DNA of 15,674 nt. It comes from CAYSLC01 sp964431545. GTDB lineage: Bacteria; Desulfobacterota; Desulfobacteria; Desulfobacterales; JAABSP01. The stretch spans positions 1 through 15,674 of the forward strand of contig CAYSLC010000134.1 in assembly GCA_964431545.1 (NCBI GenBank). The letters run 5' to 3'. This document shows, piece by piece, positions 1 to 7,422 of the stretch. Numbering within the stretch: position 1 is the stretch's first letter; each line of letters starts with the position of its first letter. The position numbers were made by a program, and so were the translations under genes. Below the pieces are notes generated by a model that was not told the origin of the DNA, ran no database searches, and was given only the letters and a program-made list of their open reading frames with translations.

Positions 1-41
1 GCCACCCCTTCCATCCCGGAGGGGTCGACCCGGTCCCCTGA
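1..41 (+). CDS. yidD: YidD, membrane-protein insertion efficiency factor (3' end only)
   Basis: Only the last 12 codons and the stop (TGA, 39-41) are inside the window. Reading from base 3 gives HPFHPGGVDPVP, and the preceding bases GC fit the end of a Cys codon. This matches the C-terminal signature of YidD (C-H-P-x-H-P-G-G-x-D-P-V-P). The family is a small amphipathic, membrane-associated protein thought to help YidC/Sec insertion, and it is normally encoded between rnpA and yidC. The position directly upstream of yidC agrees with that. The frame ends as the family usually does, so the gene looks intact at this end. Bases 42-148 between it and yidC show no further gene. Confidence 0.78.
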   Translation, partial: HPFHPGGVDPVP

Positions 42-154
42 CTCGCGGATGCGATCCCCCGCCCCCCTCCCCTTTTCAATCCCGGCGATGGAAGACGGAT
101 CCCTCTCTCGCGGATGAATGGAACCCCTTGTCTTGTAACTGTTAGGAGATGATG

Positions 155-1849
155 ATGGAGCATGCCCGAGTGTTTTTGGCAATTGTCCTGTCCTTCCTCG
201 TGTTTTTTCTGTGGGAGGTCTTCTTTGTGGATCGGGAACCGGTGCGGCCGCCCGCGACGCCGCCCGCCGATGTGACGGAACCGAAGGCGCCGCCGTCCGC
301 CCCGGCCGAGGTTCCGGAGCGGCCCGCGCCGGTTGAAATCGCGGAACCCGAATCGCGTTCCCCGGAAACGGCCGTTCCCGCCGAGCCGGATGACGGAACG
401 CGGACGGCGCGCACCATCACCGTGGAGACGCCGCTGTACACGGTTCGGGTGGACGAGCGGGGAGCCGTCTTCACCCACTTCCTCCTGAAAGAGTACCGGG
501 AGTCGGTGGAGGAGGATGCCCCCCAAAAGGAGCTGATCCCCGAGGGCGTGGAAGGAACCCTGTGGATGGGGATCGGCGGGGGGGCGGGGCCGGAGCGCGC
601 GGATGCGCTCTTTTCGGCCGACACGCCGGGCGACGTCGTGATCCTCGAGAACGGAACCCGCGCGGTGTCCTTCGCCTGGACGTCTCCCCGGGGGGACATT
701 TCGGTGGAGAAGACCTTCACATTCTCCGCCGGCACCTACCTGATCGGCATGACGACCCGGGTTCTCAATCGGTCCGACACCCCCCTCACCGGGGAACTCT
801 CCTTTGCGCTGACAGGCCGCCCGGACGAGGAGAACCAGGCCTATTACGCCTTCGAGGGGCCGAGCGCCCTGATCAACAACTCCCTGGAACAGATCGAGCC
901 GAAGGAGGTCGAGGAGAAGGGGGTCCAGTCGGGCCGAATCGAATGGACCGCATTCGAAAAGCAGTATTTTATGACGGCCCTGGTGCCCGAGGGCTCGGGG
1001 GAGGGGCGGATTCACCTGGTGCGCCGCCCCGACGGGGTGATCGAGAACCGGTATATCCCGCCGGCCGACCCCGTCCCCCCCGGCGGCGACAGGCGCCTGG
1101 CGTTCCATCTCTATCTGGGGCCCAAGAGTTACAAGGTCTTGAGCGGCTACGACAATGCCCTCGACCGGGTGATCGACTTCGGCTGGTTCGACATCATCGC
1201 CAAGCTGTGTCTTCGTTTCATGAATTTCCTCTACGGCATCATTCCCAATTACGGGATCGCCATCATTATCCTGACCGTCCTGATCAAGGTGATCTTGTGG
1301 CCCCTGGGCAACAAGGGATACAAGTCGATGAACGAGATGAAGAAGCTCCAGCCGGAGATGGCGCGACTGCGCGAGAAGTACAAGGATGACAAGAAGAAGA
1401 TGAACGAAGAATTGATGGCCCTCTACCGGACGTACAAGATCAACCCCATGGGCGGATGCCTGCCCATGATCCTCCAGATCCCGGTCTTCATCGCCCTGTA
1501 CCGGATGCTCTACGGGGCCATCGAGCTGCGCCATGCACCGTTTTTCGGATGGATCAACGATCTCTCCGCCCCCGACCGGCTCTTCCGGTTCGATGTGGAG
1601 TATGTGCCGCTGATGCAGCCGCCCTACGGCATTCCCGTGCTCACCATCATCATGGGGGCGACCATGTTTTTTCAGCAGAAGATGACCCCGCCGCCGGGGG
1701 ATCCCACCCAGGCCAAGATGATGACATTCCTGCCCATCGTGTTTACGTTTATCTTCATAAACTTTCCGTCCGGACTCGTGCTCTACTGGCTGGTGAACAA
1801 CGTCCTGTCGATCGCGCAGCAATACTACATTTCGAAGAAACAGTCTTAA
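155..1849 (+). CDS. yidC: YidC membrane protein insertase
   Basis: Inserts inner-membrane proteins, alone or with SecYEG. The protein is about 564 aa, the Gram-negative type. It has one N-terminal membrane segment (about residues 6-25), a Pro/Glu/Ala-rich linker, a large periplasmic beta domain (to about 335), and then the conserved C-terminal insertase core with membrane segments near 350-388, 432-455, 490-509 and 521-560. Recognisable core motifs are MNPMGG-like NPMGGCLPM, FPSGLVLYW and the charged cytoplasmic hairpin LQPEMARLREKYKDD. The hydrophilic-groove residue that is Arg366 in E. coli is Lys here (about residue 378, in LIKVILWPL), a substitution that keeps the charge. Three ATGs run in tandem at 149, 152 and 155. 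The AGGAG at 144-148 lies 6 nt before the third, which I chose. jag follows after 18 nt, so the genes are probably co-transcribed. Confidence 0.97.
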   Translation: MEHARVFLAIVLSFLVFFLWEVFFVDREPVRPPATPPADVTEPKAPPSAPAEVPERPAPVEIAEPESRSPETAVPAEPDDGTRTARTITVETPLYTVRVDERGAVFTHFLLKEYRESVEEDAPQKELIPEGVEGTLWMGIGGGAGPERADALFSADTPGDVVILENGTRAVSFAWTSPRGDISVEKTFTFSAGTYLIGMTTRVLNRSDTPLTGELSFALTGRPDEENQAYYAFEGPSALINNSLEQIEPKEVEEKGVQSGRIEWTAFEKQYFMTALVPEGSGEGRIHLVRRPDGVIENRYIPPADPVPPGGDRRLAFHLYLGPKSYKVLSGYDNALDRVIDFGWFDIIAKLCLRFMNFLYGIIPNYGIAIIILTVLIKVILWPLGNKGYKSMNEMKKLQPEMARLREKYKDDKKKMNEELMALYRTYKINPMGGCLPMILQIPVFIALYRMLYGAIELRHAPFFGWINDLSAPDRLFRFDVEYVPLMQPPYGIPVLTIIMGATMFFQQKMTPPPGDPTQAKMMTFLPIVFTFIFINFPSGLVLYWLVNNVLSIAQQYYISKKQS

Positions 1850-1867
1850 CGATGGAGGTTTAGATCC

Positions 1868-2845
1868 ATGTCCACTTGGATGGAATTTGAAGACAAAGGG
1901 GTGGAAAACGCAGTGGAAAGGGCCTGCCAGGAACTCAATATTCCCAAGGACAGACTGAAGTACGACGTCATCTCCTACGGTTCCACCGGGATCTTCGGCC
2001 TGGTGGGGACCAAGAAGGCGCGAATTCGCGTCTCCGTGCCCGAGGCGAAGCCCGAACGCCCCTCCCGGCGGAAGAAGAAGCGACAGGATGAGCCGCCGGC
2101 GCCCGACACCCCGCCGGCCGTGGCCGGGATCCCGGAGGAGGCCCCGGTCCAGGAGCTTCACGCGGACAGCTCCAACGAACAGTTCGCCCAGGCGGTCAGC
2201 TCTCTGGTGGAGGAGGCGTTCGAGATGACGGAGGCCTCCTCCGCCGGCCGTTCACCGGAACCGGTCGCCGAAGCGGAGCCGGCCGGGCCGCCCGGGGCCG
2301 AGGAAGCGACCGCGGAGGTCGATCCCGAAAAGTCCGCGGAACCGGAACCGGCCATCGATTGGGAAGAGGCCATGAACATCGGCACGGAGGCCCTCCGGCG
2401 GATCATCGACTTCATCACCACCGAAGCCGAAGTGACGGCCACCCGGGAGGACCGGCGGATCCTCTTCAACGTCCAGGGGGGAAACGCCGGCATACTGATC
2501 GGCAAGAAGGGCCAGACCCTGGAGGCCATCCAGTATATCGTGGAGAAGATCATCAACCGAAGCCAGGACCAGCGGATCCGGGTGCAGGTGGACATCGAAG
2601 GATACATGGACAACCGGCGGCAGCAGTTGGAGAGCCTGGCCGAACAGCTCTCCGAAAAGGTCAAGCGGACCGGAAAGCCGGTGACCATCAAAAAGGAACT
2701 CAATTCCCACGACCGGCGGATCGTCCATCTGACCCTCAAGGACGACAAGGCGGTCCGGACCCAGAGCAAGGGGGACGGATTCTACCGAAAACTGGTGATC
2801 TTCCCCAAACGGGGCCCGGGGAGAAAGAAGAAAAAGTCCCAGTAG
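1868..2845 (+). CDS. jag: Jag/KhpB (SpoIIIJ-associated) RNA-binding protein
   Basis: A 325-aa cytoplasmic RNA-binding protein of the Jag/KhpB/EloR family, known to bind RNA and in Firmicutes to affect cell elongation. Domains in order: Jag-N (about 1-57, with the YGSTGIFGLVG stretch), a low-complexity Pro/Ala/Glu linker (about 58-160), a KH domain (about 185-245, GxxG loop in IGKKGQ at 211-216), and an R3H domain (about 250-312, with Arg283 and His287 spaced as R-x3-H). The tail is Lys-rich (GRKKKKSQ). The linker is longer than in short Gram-positive Jag proteins, but such linkers vary widely. The location between yidC and mnmE is the conserved one. Confidence 0.95.
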   Translation: MSTWMEFEDKGVENAVERACQELNIPKDRLKYDVISYGSTGIFGLVGTKKARIRVSVPEAKPERPSRRKKKRQDEPPAPDTPPAVAGIPEEAPVQELHADSSNEQFAQAVSSLVEEAFEMTEASSAGRSPEPVAEAEPAGPPGAEEATAEVDPEKSAEPEPAIDWEEAMNIGTEALRRIIDFITTEAEVTATREDRRILFNVQGGNAGILIGKKGQTLEAIQYIVEKIINRSQDQRIRVQVDIEGYMDNRRQQLESLAEQLSEKVKRTGKPVTIKKELNSHDRRIVHLTLKDDKAVRTQSKGDGFYRKLVIFPKRGPGRKKKKSQ

Positions 2846-2904
2846 GTCGGGCGGCACCCCACCCCTGAAAACGGCCCCCGGGGCCGGAACCGGAGATTCG
2901 ACGT

Positions 2905-4299
2905 ATGGACAGCGCCACCATCGCCGCCGTCGCCACCCCCATGGGGGGCGGCGGCATCGGCATCATCCGGATCTCGGGGCCGGACGCCGTGGCCATCGCC
3001 GGATCCATCTTCCGCCGGTCGGGGACGGGGACCGAACCCTCCGGGGGCGGGCTCTCCCCCCACCGGCTCCACTACGGACATATCATCCACCCCGACACCG
3101 GCGCGGTGGTGGACGAGGTTTTGCTGGCCGTGATGCCCGGCCCCCGGTCCTATACCCGGGAGGATGTGGTGGAGATCCAGGCCCACGCGAGCCCGGCGGC
3201 CCTCCGGGCGATCCTGGCGCTGGTCACCGAGCGGGGCGCCCGCCCGGCCGGCCCCGGTGAGTTCACCCTGAGAGCCTTTCTGAACGGACGGATCGACCTG
3301 ACCCAGGCCGAGGCCGTGGCCGACCTGATCAACGCCAGAACCGATCGTGCCCGGTCCGCGGCCATGGGGCAGGTGGGAGGAGACCTCCGACGGCGCGTGG
3401 AAGCGGTTCGGGCGGCGCTGCTGGATCTTCTGGCCTCCCTGGAGGCGGCCATCGACTTTCCCGACGACGTGGAGGAGCCCTTTCCGGCGGAGGCCCTCTC
3501 CCGGCGGTTGTCGGAAGAGGTGATCGGCCCGTTGTCGGGCTTGATCGGCGGAGGCCGGATGGGGCGGTACCTGCGGGAAGGGGCGACCGTGGTGGTGGCG
3601 GGGCGGCCGAACGTGGGAAAGTCGAGCCTGGTCAACGCGCTGCTGGACGAGGAGAGGGTGATCGTGAGCCCCCACCCCGGCACCACCCGGGATCTGGTGG
3701 ACGTTACCCTCGATGTGGACGGTCTTCCGGTGGTCCTGGCCGATACCGCCGGCCTCCACGAGACGACCGATCCCCTGGAGCGTCTCGGGGTCGGCAAAAC
3801 CCACGGGGCCCTTCGGCGCGCGGATGCCGTATTGCTGGTGGTGGACGCCTCACGACCCCTCGGCGCCGAGGACGGCACCATCTACCGCGACATACGGGGG
3901 ACGCCGCACCTCCTGGTCGCCAACAAGTGGGACCTGGTGGCGGAACCCGGCGCCTTTCATCCGCCGGACGACTGGCATTCCCCGGAATGGCTCCCCACCT
4001 CGGCCCGGTTCGGCACCGGGATCGAGGGGGTGAGGGAACGGTTGAAGGGGCTGATCCTCGACCGGGAAATGGACGAGACCGAGGAGCGAGTGAGCCCCAG
4101 CGAGCGCCATCTGCGGCTTCTCCGGGCGTCGATGGCGGCGGGGGAGCGGGCCTTGGCCGGGGTGCGGGAGGGGCTGCCGGAGGAGTTCGTGACCATCGAA
4201 CTCCGGGACGCCCTGGAGGCCTTGGGAAAGATCACCGGAGAGACGATCTCCCCGGATCTGCTCGGGGAGATCTTCGATCGATTCTGTATCGGAAAATAA
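2905..4299 (+). CDS. mnmE: MnmE (TrmE) tRNA modification GTPase
   Basis: With MnmG, installs the (carboxymethyl)aminomethyl group on the wobble uridine (U34) of certain tRNAs, using a folate donor. The protein is 464 aa, normal for the family. It has an N-terminal tetrahydrofolate-binding domain (about 1-118, starting DSATIAAVATPMGGGGIGI), a helical domain, and an inserted G domain: G1 GRPNVGKSS (233-241), G2 Thr cluster PGTTRD (258-263), G3 DTAGLHET (280-287), and G4 NKWD (340-343). It ends in the family hallmark CIGK with the Cys at 461. GGAG at 2892-2895 is the likely ribosome binding site for the ATG at 2905. mnmG, rsmG and parAB, which often follow, are absent; an unrelated YkgJ-type gene comes next. 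Confidence 0.97.
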   Translation: MDSATIAAVATPMGGGGIGIIRISGPDAVAIAGSIFRRSGTGTEPSGGGLSPHRLHYGHIIHPDTGAVVDEVLLAVMPGPRSYTREDVVEIQAHASPAALRAILALVTERGARPAGPGEFTLRAFLNGRIDLTQAEAVADLINARTDRARSAAMGQVGGDLRRRVEAVRAALLDLLASLEAAIDFPDDVEEPFPAEALSRRLSEEVIGPLSGLIGGGRMGRYLREGATVVVAGRPNVGKSSLVNALLDEERVIVSPHPGTTRDLVDVTLDVDGLPVVLADTAGLHETTDPLERLGVGKTHGALRRADAVLLVVDASRPLGAEDGTIYRDIRGTPHLLVANKWDLVAEPGAFHPPDDWHSPEWLPTSARFGTGIEGVRERLKGLILDREMDETEERVSPSERHLRLLRASMAAGERALAGVREGLPEEFVTIELRDALEALGKITGETISPDLLGEIFDRFCIGK

Positions 4300-4315
4300 C
4301 GTTCCACGTGGAACG
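4300..4315. promoter_or_regulatory. parS-like centromere palindrome
   Basis: CGTTCCACGTGGAACG is a perfect 16-bp palindrome starting one base after the mnmE stop codon. The core GTTCCACGTGGAAC matches the chromosomal ParB-binding parS family (general form TGTTxCACGTGxAACA), differing only at the outermost pair. parS sites cluster near oriC, and the yidC-jag-mnmE neighbourhood is a typical origin-proximal context. It could also be read as a small hairpin behind mnmE, but there is no U-tract. Confidence 0.75.
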
Positions 4316-4367
4316 CTCCCGTGGGGAGAGGCCCCGGGGGATCGTCAGGTGGAGAAGGAGAATAGAG

Positions 4368-5057
4368 ATGGATTTCGATTTTACGCCATACTTTGAACGA
4401 TACCGGGGATTGGTCGCCATGGCCGATTCCATTTTCGACCGGATGGAGCGGGAGTTTCCCGATGCCGTCACGTGCAAGCTCGGATGCGACGACTGCTGCC
4501 ATGCGCTTTTCGATCTGAGCCTGGTGGAGGCGATCTACCTCAATCATCGGTTCAATGATATCCAGTCCGAACCCCGGCGCCGGGAGATCCTGGAGGCGGC
4601 CGACCGGGCCGACCGGCGGGTCTACAAGATCAAGAGGGACGCCTACAAGCGGGTGGAAGCCGGGGAGGAGGAGGGCGCGGTGCTGGAGGAGATCGCGGCG
4701 GAGCGGGTTCGGTGTCCCCTGCTCGACGAGGGGTCCCGGTGCCTGCTCTACGAACACCGGCCGATCACTTGCCGGCTGTACGGCATCCCCACGGCCATCG
4801 GAGGGAAGGGGCACACCTGCGGGCTGTCCGGGTTCGCCCGGGGAGAGGCCTACCCAACGGTCAACGTGGATGTGCTCCACAAAAAGCTTTACGAGATCTC
4901 GGCGGAGCTGGTACAGTCGCTCCAAACACGATATGTGCGAATGGCCGATATGCTGGTGCCGCTGTCCATGGCGTTGCTGACCACCTACGACGAGGTCTAC
5001 CTGGGGATGGCCGATGACCCCGAGGCGGAGCGGAAGGAAGGGGGCGGCCGTGGATGA
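4368..5057 (+). CDS. YkgJ-family cysteine-cluster protein
   Basis: A 229-aa soluble protein carrying the YkgJ (zinc/iron-chelating, formerly UPF0153) signature: CxxxCxxCC at Cys36, Cys40, Cys43 and Cys44, then RCPLL with Cys116, Cys125, and the RPITCRLYG motif with Cys135, plus Cys151. The family is believed to bind metal or an Fe-S cluster through these cysteines; its biochemical role is not established. ATG 4368 is chosen because a strong purine-rich site (GAGAAGGAG, 4352-4360) precedes it by 7 nt. Longer in-frame readings upstream run into mnmE and are shadows. The stop overlaps the next gene's start by 8 nt, indicating translational coupling with two small unknown genes. Confidence 0.88.
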   Translation: MDFDFTPYFERYRGLVAMADSIFDRMEREFPDAVTCKLGCDDCCHALFDLSLVEAIYLNHRFNDIQSEPRRREILEAADRADRRVYKIKRDAYKRVEAGEEEGAVLEEIAAERVRCPLLDEGSRCLLYEHRPITCRLYGIPTAIGGKGHTCGLSGFARGEAYPTVNVDVLHKKLYEISAELVQSLQTRYVRMADMLVPLSMALLTTYDEVYLGMADDPEAERKEGGGRG

Positions 5058-5418
5058 ACTGACTCAGGAACAGGCCGAGGAGCGGAAGCGGGCGATCTTC
5101 GACGCCATGTCCGATCGCCGACGCAAACACATCCAAAAGATGGGGTATGAAAAGTGGAATCCCTTTTTGGAGCCCAAAGATCCCATCGACATCCGGACGG
5201 ACAAGACCAAGCGTACCACCAAGGCCCTTGTTCGGGAGTTTTTACAGAGCCGGGCCTCCGGCGACTACGGCAACAAATACGCCGGCGGGGTACTGGAGAT
5301 CTGCCTGGGGATCGTCAATGGCGACGACCGGTACCGCGCCATGTTCGAGTTCTCCTGCTGGTATTATGAGTTGTTGAAGCGGGAGGGGCATCTGGAAGGA
5401 ACGGAAAAGGAGCGTTGA
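5050..5418 (+). CDS. Small conserved-looking protein of unknown function (122 aa)
   Basis: I do not recognise this protein. It is 122 aa, soluble and charged, with a helical N-terminus (about 1-40), a middle stretch rich in Asp, Lys and Thr around PKDPIDIRTDKTKRTT, and a C-terminal helical part containing the aromatic run FEFSCWYYELLKR. There is no signal peptide or membrane segment. The likely start is GTG 5050, which overlaps the preceding YkgJ-type gene by 8 nt and has a GGAAGGGGG-type site just upstream. An in-frame ATG at 5014 would add 12 residues inside the neighbour and lacks a better site. Coupling to the YkgJ-type gene suggests a shared process. Confidence 0.75.
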   Translation: MDELTQEQAEERKRAIFDAMSDRRRKHIQKMGYEKWNPFLEPKDPIDIRTDKTKRTTKALVREFLQSRASGDYGNKYAGGVLEICLGIVNGDDRYRAMFEFSCWYYELLKREGHLEGTEKER

Positions 5419-5419
5419 A

Positions 5420-5899
5420 ATGAAGCAGAAATACACCGTGGTCAGAGACGACGAGAAGCAGGTATTGACCATCAGCGAGTACGCCGAACTGGACAAGGAC
5501 GCCATGTCCCTCCTCTGCGAGCAGACCTATCCCGAGGATCGCTTGAAGGCGGCCATGGAGAAGGGGCCCCAGCCGTTGGCGACCACCCTTCGGACCGTCA
5601 ACCTCTACCCGCCGGTCATGTATATCCAGCGCATCGCCGATGCGGTGATCAACCTGTACCGGGAGGAGGCCGAGGAAACGTCGGTGGATCTCGTGTTCGA
5701 TGACATGAACTACCTTTTTCGGGAGGATCAATATCCGACCGAAGCCGAGGAGATCGACGACGGCGAGGAGGATATCGACGAGTTGCTGGATGACGACGAC
5801 ATCGAGGATGAGTTCGAAAATGACGATACCATCGACCCGGTCAACTCCCCCATAAAGATCGCCGATGATGATTCCCTGGATATGGAGGACGAAGGCTGA
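5420..5899 (+). CDS. Unknown protein with a strongly acidic C-terminal tail (159 aa)
   Basis: I do not recognise a family. The N-terminal about 95 residues look globular and mixed alpha/beta. From about residue 85 onward the chain is dominated by Asp and Glu, for example EEIDDGEEDIDELLDDDD, and is probably disordered or partner-binding. There is no signal peptide, membrane segment or metal motif; the single Cys lies near residue 32. The ATG at 5420 follows the previous stop by one base and has AGGAG at 5408-5412, so it is the third cistron of the ykgJ-type operon. Acidic tails of this kind can arise in nucleic-acid mimics or chaperone-binding proteins, but nothing here allows a functional call. 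Confidence 0.8.
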   Translation: MKQKYTVVRDDEKQVLTISEYAELDKDAMSLLCEQTYPEDRLKAAMEKGPQPLATTLRTVNLYPPVMYIQRIADAVINLYREEAEETSVDLVFDDMNYLFREDQYPTEAEEIDDGEEDIDELLDDDDIEDEFENDDTIDPVNSPIKIADDDSLDMEDEG

Positions 5900-5920
5900 C
5901 GGAGGGGGTGAGGACAATTA

Positions 5921-5937
5921 TTGTCAAATTTTGACAA
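5921..5937. repeat. AT-rich inverted repeat, possible operator
   Basis: TTGTCAAATTTTGACAA is a 17-bp perfect dyad with 8-bp arms around one central base, starting 21 bp after the third gene of the ykgJ-type operon. It stands out against GC-rich surroundings. The TTGACA within its right half has no acceptable -10 box at 16-18 bp, so a simple promoter is unlikely. A dimeric regulator's binding site is possible; the regulator is unknown. Confidence 0.45.
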
Positions 5938-6056
5938 AAATTGGCCTTTCCGGGGCGTACGGACCCGCGCTGTTCAATCCGGGTACTCCCGCAATATGCG
6001 GATATCCCAAGGAAAAAATTTTTTCACAGGGTTTGCATGGACTTTGCAATAGATTA

Positions 6057-6139
6057 AGGCGAGCCAACGAACATTGGCTTTCCCTCCATTACATACCTCC
6101 TTTGTGTGAAGGGGTGGCTAGGGGCAGCCACCCCTTTTT
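6057..6139 (+). ncRNA. Candidate small RNA with C-rich single-stranded linker and intrinsic terminator
   Basis: The segment reads as a compact sRNA. A 5' hairpin AGCCAA/TTGGCT (6062-6067 with 6074-6079, 6-nt loop) is followed by an unpaired pyrimidine-rich linker with CCCTCC (6082-6087) and CCTCC (6096-6100), then a strong terminator hairpin ending in a U-tract. C-rich motifs of this kind are complementary to Shine-Dalgarno sequences. A plausible promoter precedes it: TTTTCA (6021-6026), an 18-bp spacer, TGCAAT (6045-6050). The CTCCTT part of the linker could instead pair with AAGGGG at the foot of the terminator, giving an alternative fold. It may equally be only the 3' end of the upstream operon transcript. 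Confidence 0.4.
6109..6139 (+). terminator. Intrinsic (rho-independent) terminator
   Basis: AAGGGGTGGCT (6109-6119) pairs perfectly with AGCCACCCCTT (6126-6136) around a 6-nt loop, and a T5 run begins at 6135. It ends transcripts coming from the ykgJ-type operon and/or the candidate small RNA, and separates them from the lipoprotein gene. Confidence 0.88.
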
Positions 6140-6283
6140 CTTTCCGCCTTTTTTCCCGGACCCGATAGTTTTCCTTGCCCTGCCGACCGTCATGGGGTAT
6201 TGAAATCGGATAGCCGGCGGCATTGCCGCCGCCACATCCCAATTTTTTGCGGCCGCGCCACCGGCCGGACCTCGGAGGTCACC

Positions 6284-6901
6284 ATGCGACAGACAAGATG
6301 GATATTGAACCTGGTGCTTGTCCTTCTCCTCGCCCTATCCATCGGCTGCGGAGATGACGACGGATATGAAGAGCCGGCCACGGGCGGCGGGGACGGCGGT
6401 TCCCCCTCTTTCCCCGGTCAGACGTTCACGGGTTCGGCCACCGGGGAGGGGTTTTCGGAGCCATTCCGCTCCGGTGGGGGCGATGTGGAGGTGAGCATCA
6501 CCCATGACGCCGATTCCCGGATCATTATCCACATCGTCCGCATGGAGGACGGGGAGGTCTGGGAGACCATCGTCTATATGGATCCGGTGACAGAGGGAAA
6601 ATCCACCCTCTATCTGCCGCCGGGGGACTTTTACATCGATGTGGTGGCCGCCGCGGGCGAGTCGTGGACGGTGGACATCACCGGCAACATCCAGACCTAT
6701 GGCACTCCGCCCACCTATTCGGGGTGCGGGCCCCAGTGCTGTATCGGTAATGGCGGCGTTGCGGGGTGCGATTGTGAAACCGGATGGTGCCGCTGTACAG
6801 ACGGTTCCCTGAGCGACAACTGCCAGTGCCGGTGCGAGGAGGATACGGAAACCTCCGAGGACGGAGAGGGGCAGACCACCACGCCATCCGATGAAGCCTG
6901 A
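6284..6901 (+). CDS. Predicted lipoprotein with a Cys-rich C-terminal tail
   Basis: A 205-aa exported protein of unknown function. A short basic N-terminus and hydrophobic core (about 7-20) lead to a lipobox-like SIGC with the acylated Cys at 22. The +2 residue is Gly, which does not signal inner-membrane retention. A Gly/Asp-rich spacer (about 23-45) is followed by a beta-rich domain (about 46-140), and then a tail (148-184) with ten cysteines at 148, 152, 153, 162, 164, 169, 171, 180, 182 and 184, several as CxC pairs. The end is acidic and Thr-rich. ATG 6284 is chosen because CGGAGGT (6273-6279) precedes it and the signal sequence starts there; the longer in-frame reading from about 6200 adds a non-signal leader. 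The tail could bind metal or form a disulfide knot. Confidence 0.82.
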   Translation: MRQTRWILNLVLVLLLALSIGCGDDDGYEEPATGGGDGGSPSFPGQTFTGSATGEGFSEPFRSGGGDVEVSITHDADSRIIIHIVRMEDGEVWETIVYMDPVTEGKSTLYLPPGDFYIDVVAAAGESWTVDITGNIQTYGTPPTYSGCGPQCCIGNGGVAGCDCETGWCRCTDGSLSDNCQCRCEEDTETSEDGEGQTTTPSDEA

Positions 6902-6984
6902 TATCGAGATCCGGATGCTTCCGACGAGACGCTTCCACCGGCGTCTCCGGAAAGGGCTTCCGGAGGTGTCCCCAGAAGGATCCC

Positions 6985-7422
6985 ATGGACCGACCCGATA
7001 GGGAGGGGACGAACCGGGGCCGGATACACGAGGTCCGCCTGACGGTCCCCTTCCATGACCTCGACCCGATGCACATGGTGTGGCACGGGAATTATCTCAA
7101 GTACTTCGACATCGCCCGATTCGGACTGTTTCTGGATGGAGGAATCGACCTCTACCGGTATTCCACGGAGACCGGAACCCTCTTTCCCATCACCAAGAGT
7201 TCCACCAAATACATCGCCTCCCTGCGGCACGGGGATGCCTTCCTCTGCCGGGCCGCAGCCCGGGACGCCAACGTCAAGATCGTGGTCGATTTCGAGGTGG
7301 AACGGGTCTCCGACGGGGTGATCTGCGCCCGGGGGCGGGGGGAGCAGGTGGCGGTGAAGATGCCGGAGATGGAGACCCTCTTTGAAATCCCCGCCGATAT
7401 CCGCCGGGCCCTTGGATTCTGA
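6985..7422 (+). CDS. YbgC/4HBT-like hot-dog acyl-CoA (or acyl-ACP) thioesterase
   Basis: A 145-aa protein of the 4-hydroxybenzoyl-CoA thioesterase / YbgC hot-dog family, which hydrolyses acyl thioesters. The active-site segment is visible at about 23-45: F-H-D-L-D-P-M-H followed by WHGNYLKYFDIAR, with Asp25/Asp27 aligning with the catalytic-Asp region and the His-Gly-Asn-Tyr helix start typical of the family. ATG 6985 has AGAAGGA at 6974-6980. The 3' end overlaps the predicted start of the FakA-FakB fusion by about 40 bp, so the two are probably translationally coupled. The acyl substrate cannot be read from the sequence; the neighbour suggests fatty-acyl chains. Confidence 0.88.
   Translation: MDRPDREGTNRGRIHEVRLTVPFHDLDPMHMVWHGNYLKYFDIARFGLFLDGGIDLYRYSTETGTLFPITKSSTKYIASLRHGDAFLCRAAARDANVKIVVDFEVERVSDGVICARGRGEQVAVKMPEMETLFEIPADIRRALGF

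Larger units (their letters stand above)
5900..6283. other. 384-bp gene-free region between two + strand units
   Basis: I see no supported protein gene here. From left to right it holds an AT-rich inverted repeat (5921-5937), a GC-rich stretch, a 14-bp A6T6 palindrome GAAAAAATTTTTTC (6012-6025), a candidate small RNA (about 6057-6139), and an intrinsic terminator (6109-6139). After the terminator lies the leader of the lipoprotein gene. In that leader TTGCCC (6175-6180) and TATTGA (6198-6203) are separated by 17 bp and form a weak sigma70-like promoter candidate. The open frames across this stretch have no start site or family resemblance. Confidence 0.6.

Noticed and set aside
2872..2886. 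GC-only hairpin CGGCCCC/GGGGCCG between jag and mnmE as a terminator
   Set aside because: It has no U-tract and a loop of only one base when fully paired, and it sits between genes that are normally co-transcribed.
5951..5990. GTTCAATCC segment resembling a tRNA T-loop
   Set aside because: The flanking bases do not form a T-arm or an acceptor stem, and no anticodon arm is found.
6021..6029. DnaA-box-like TTTTCACA within the AT-rich stretch, possible oriC element
   Set aside because: It mismatches the 9-mer consensus at several positions, there is no second box nearby and no dnaA in the window.
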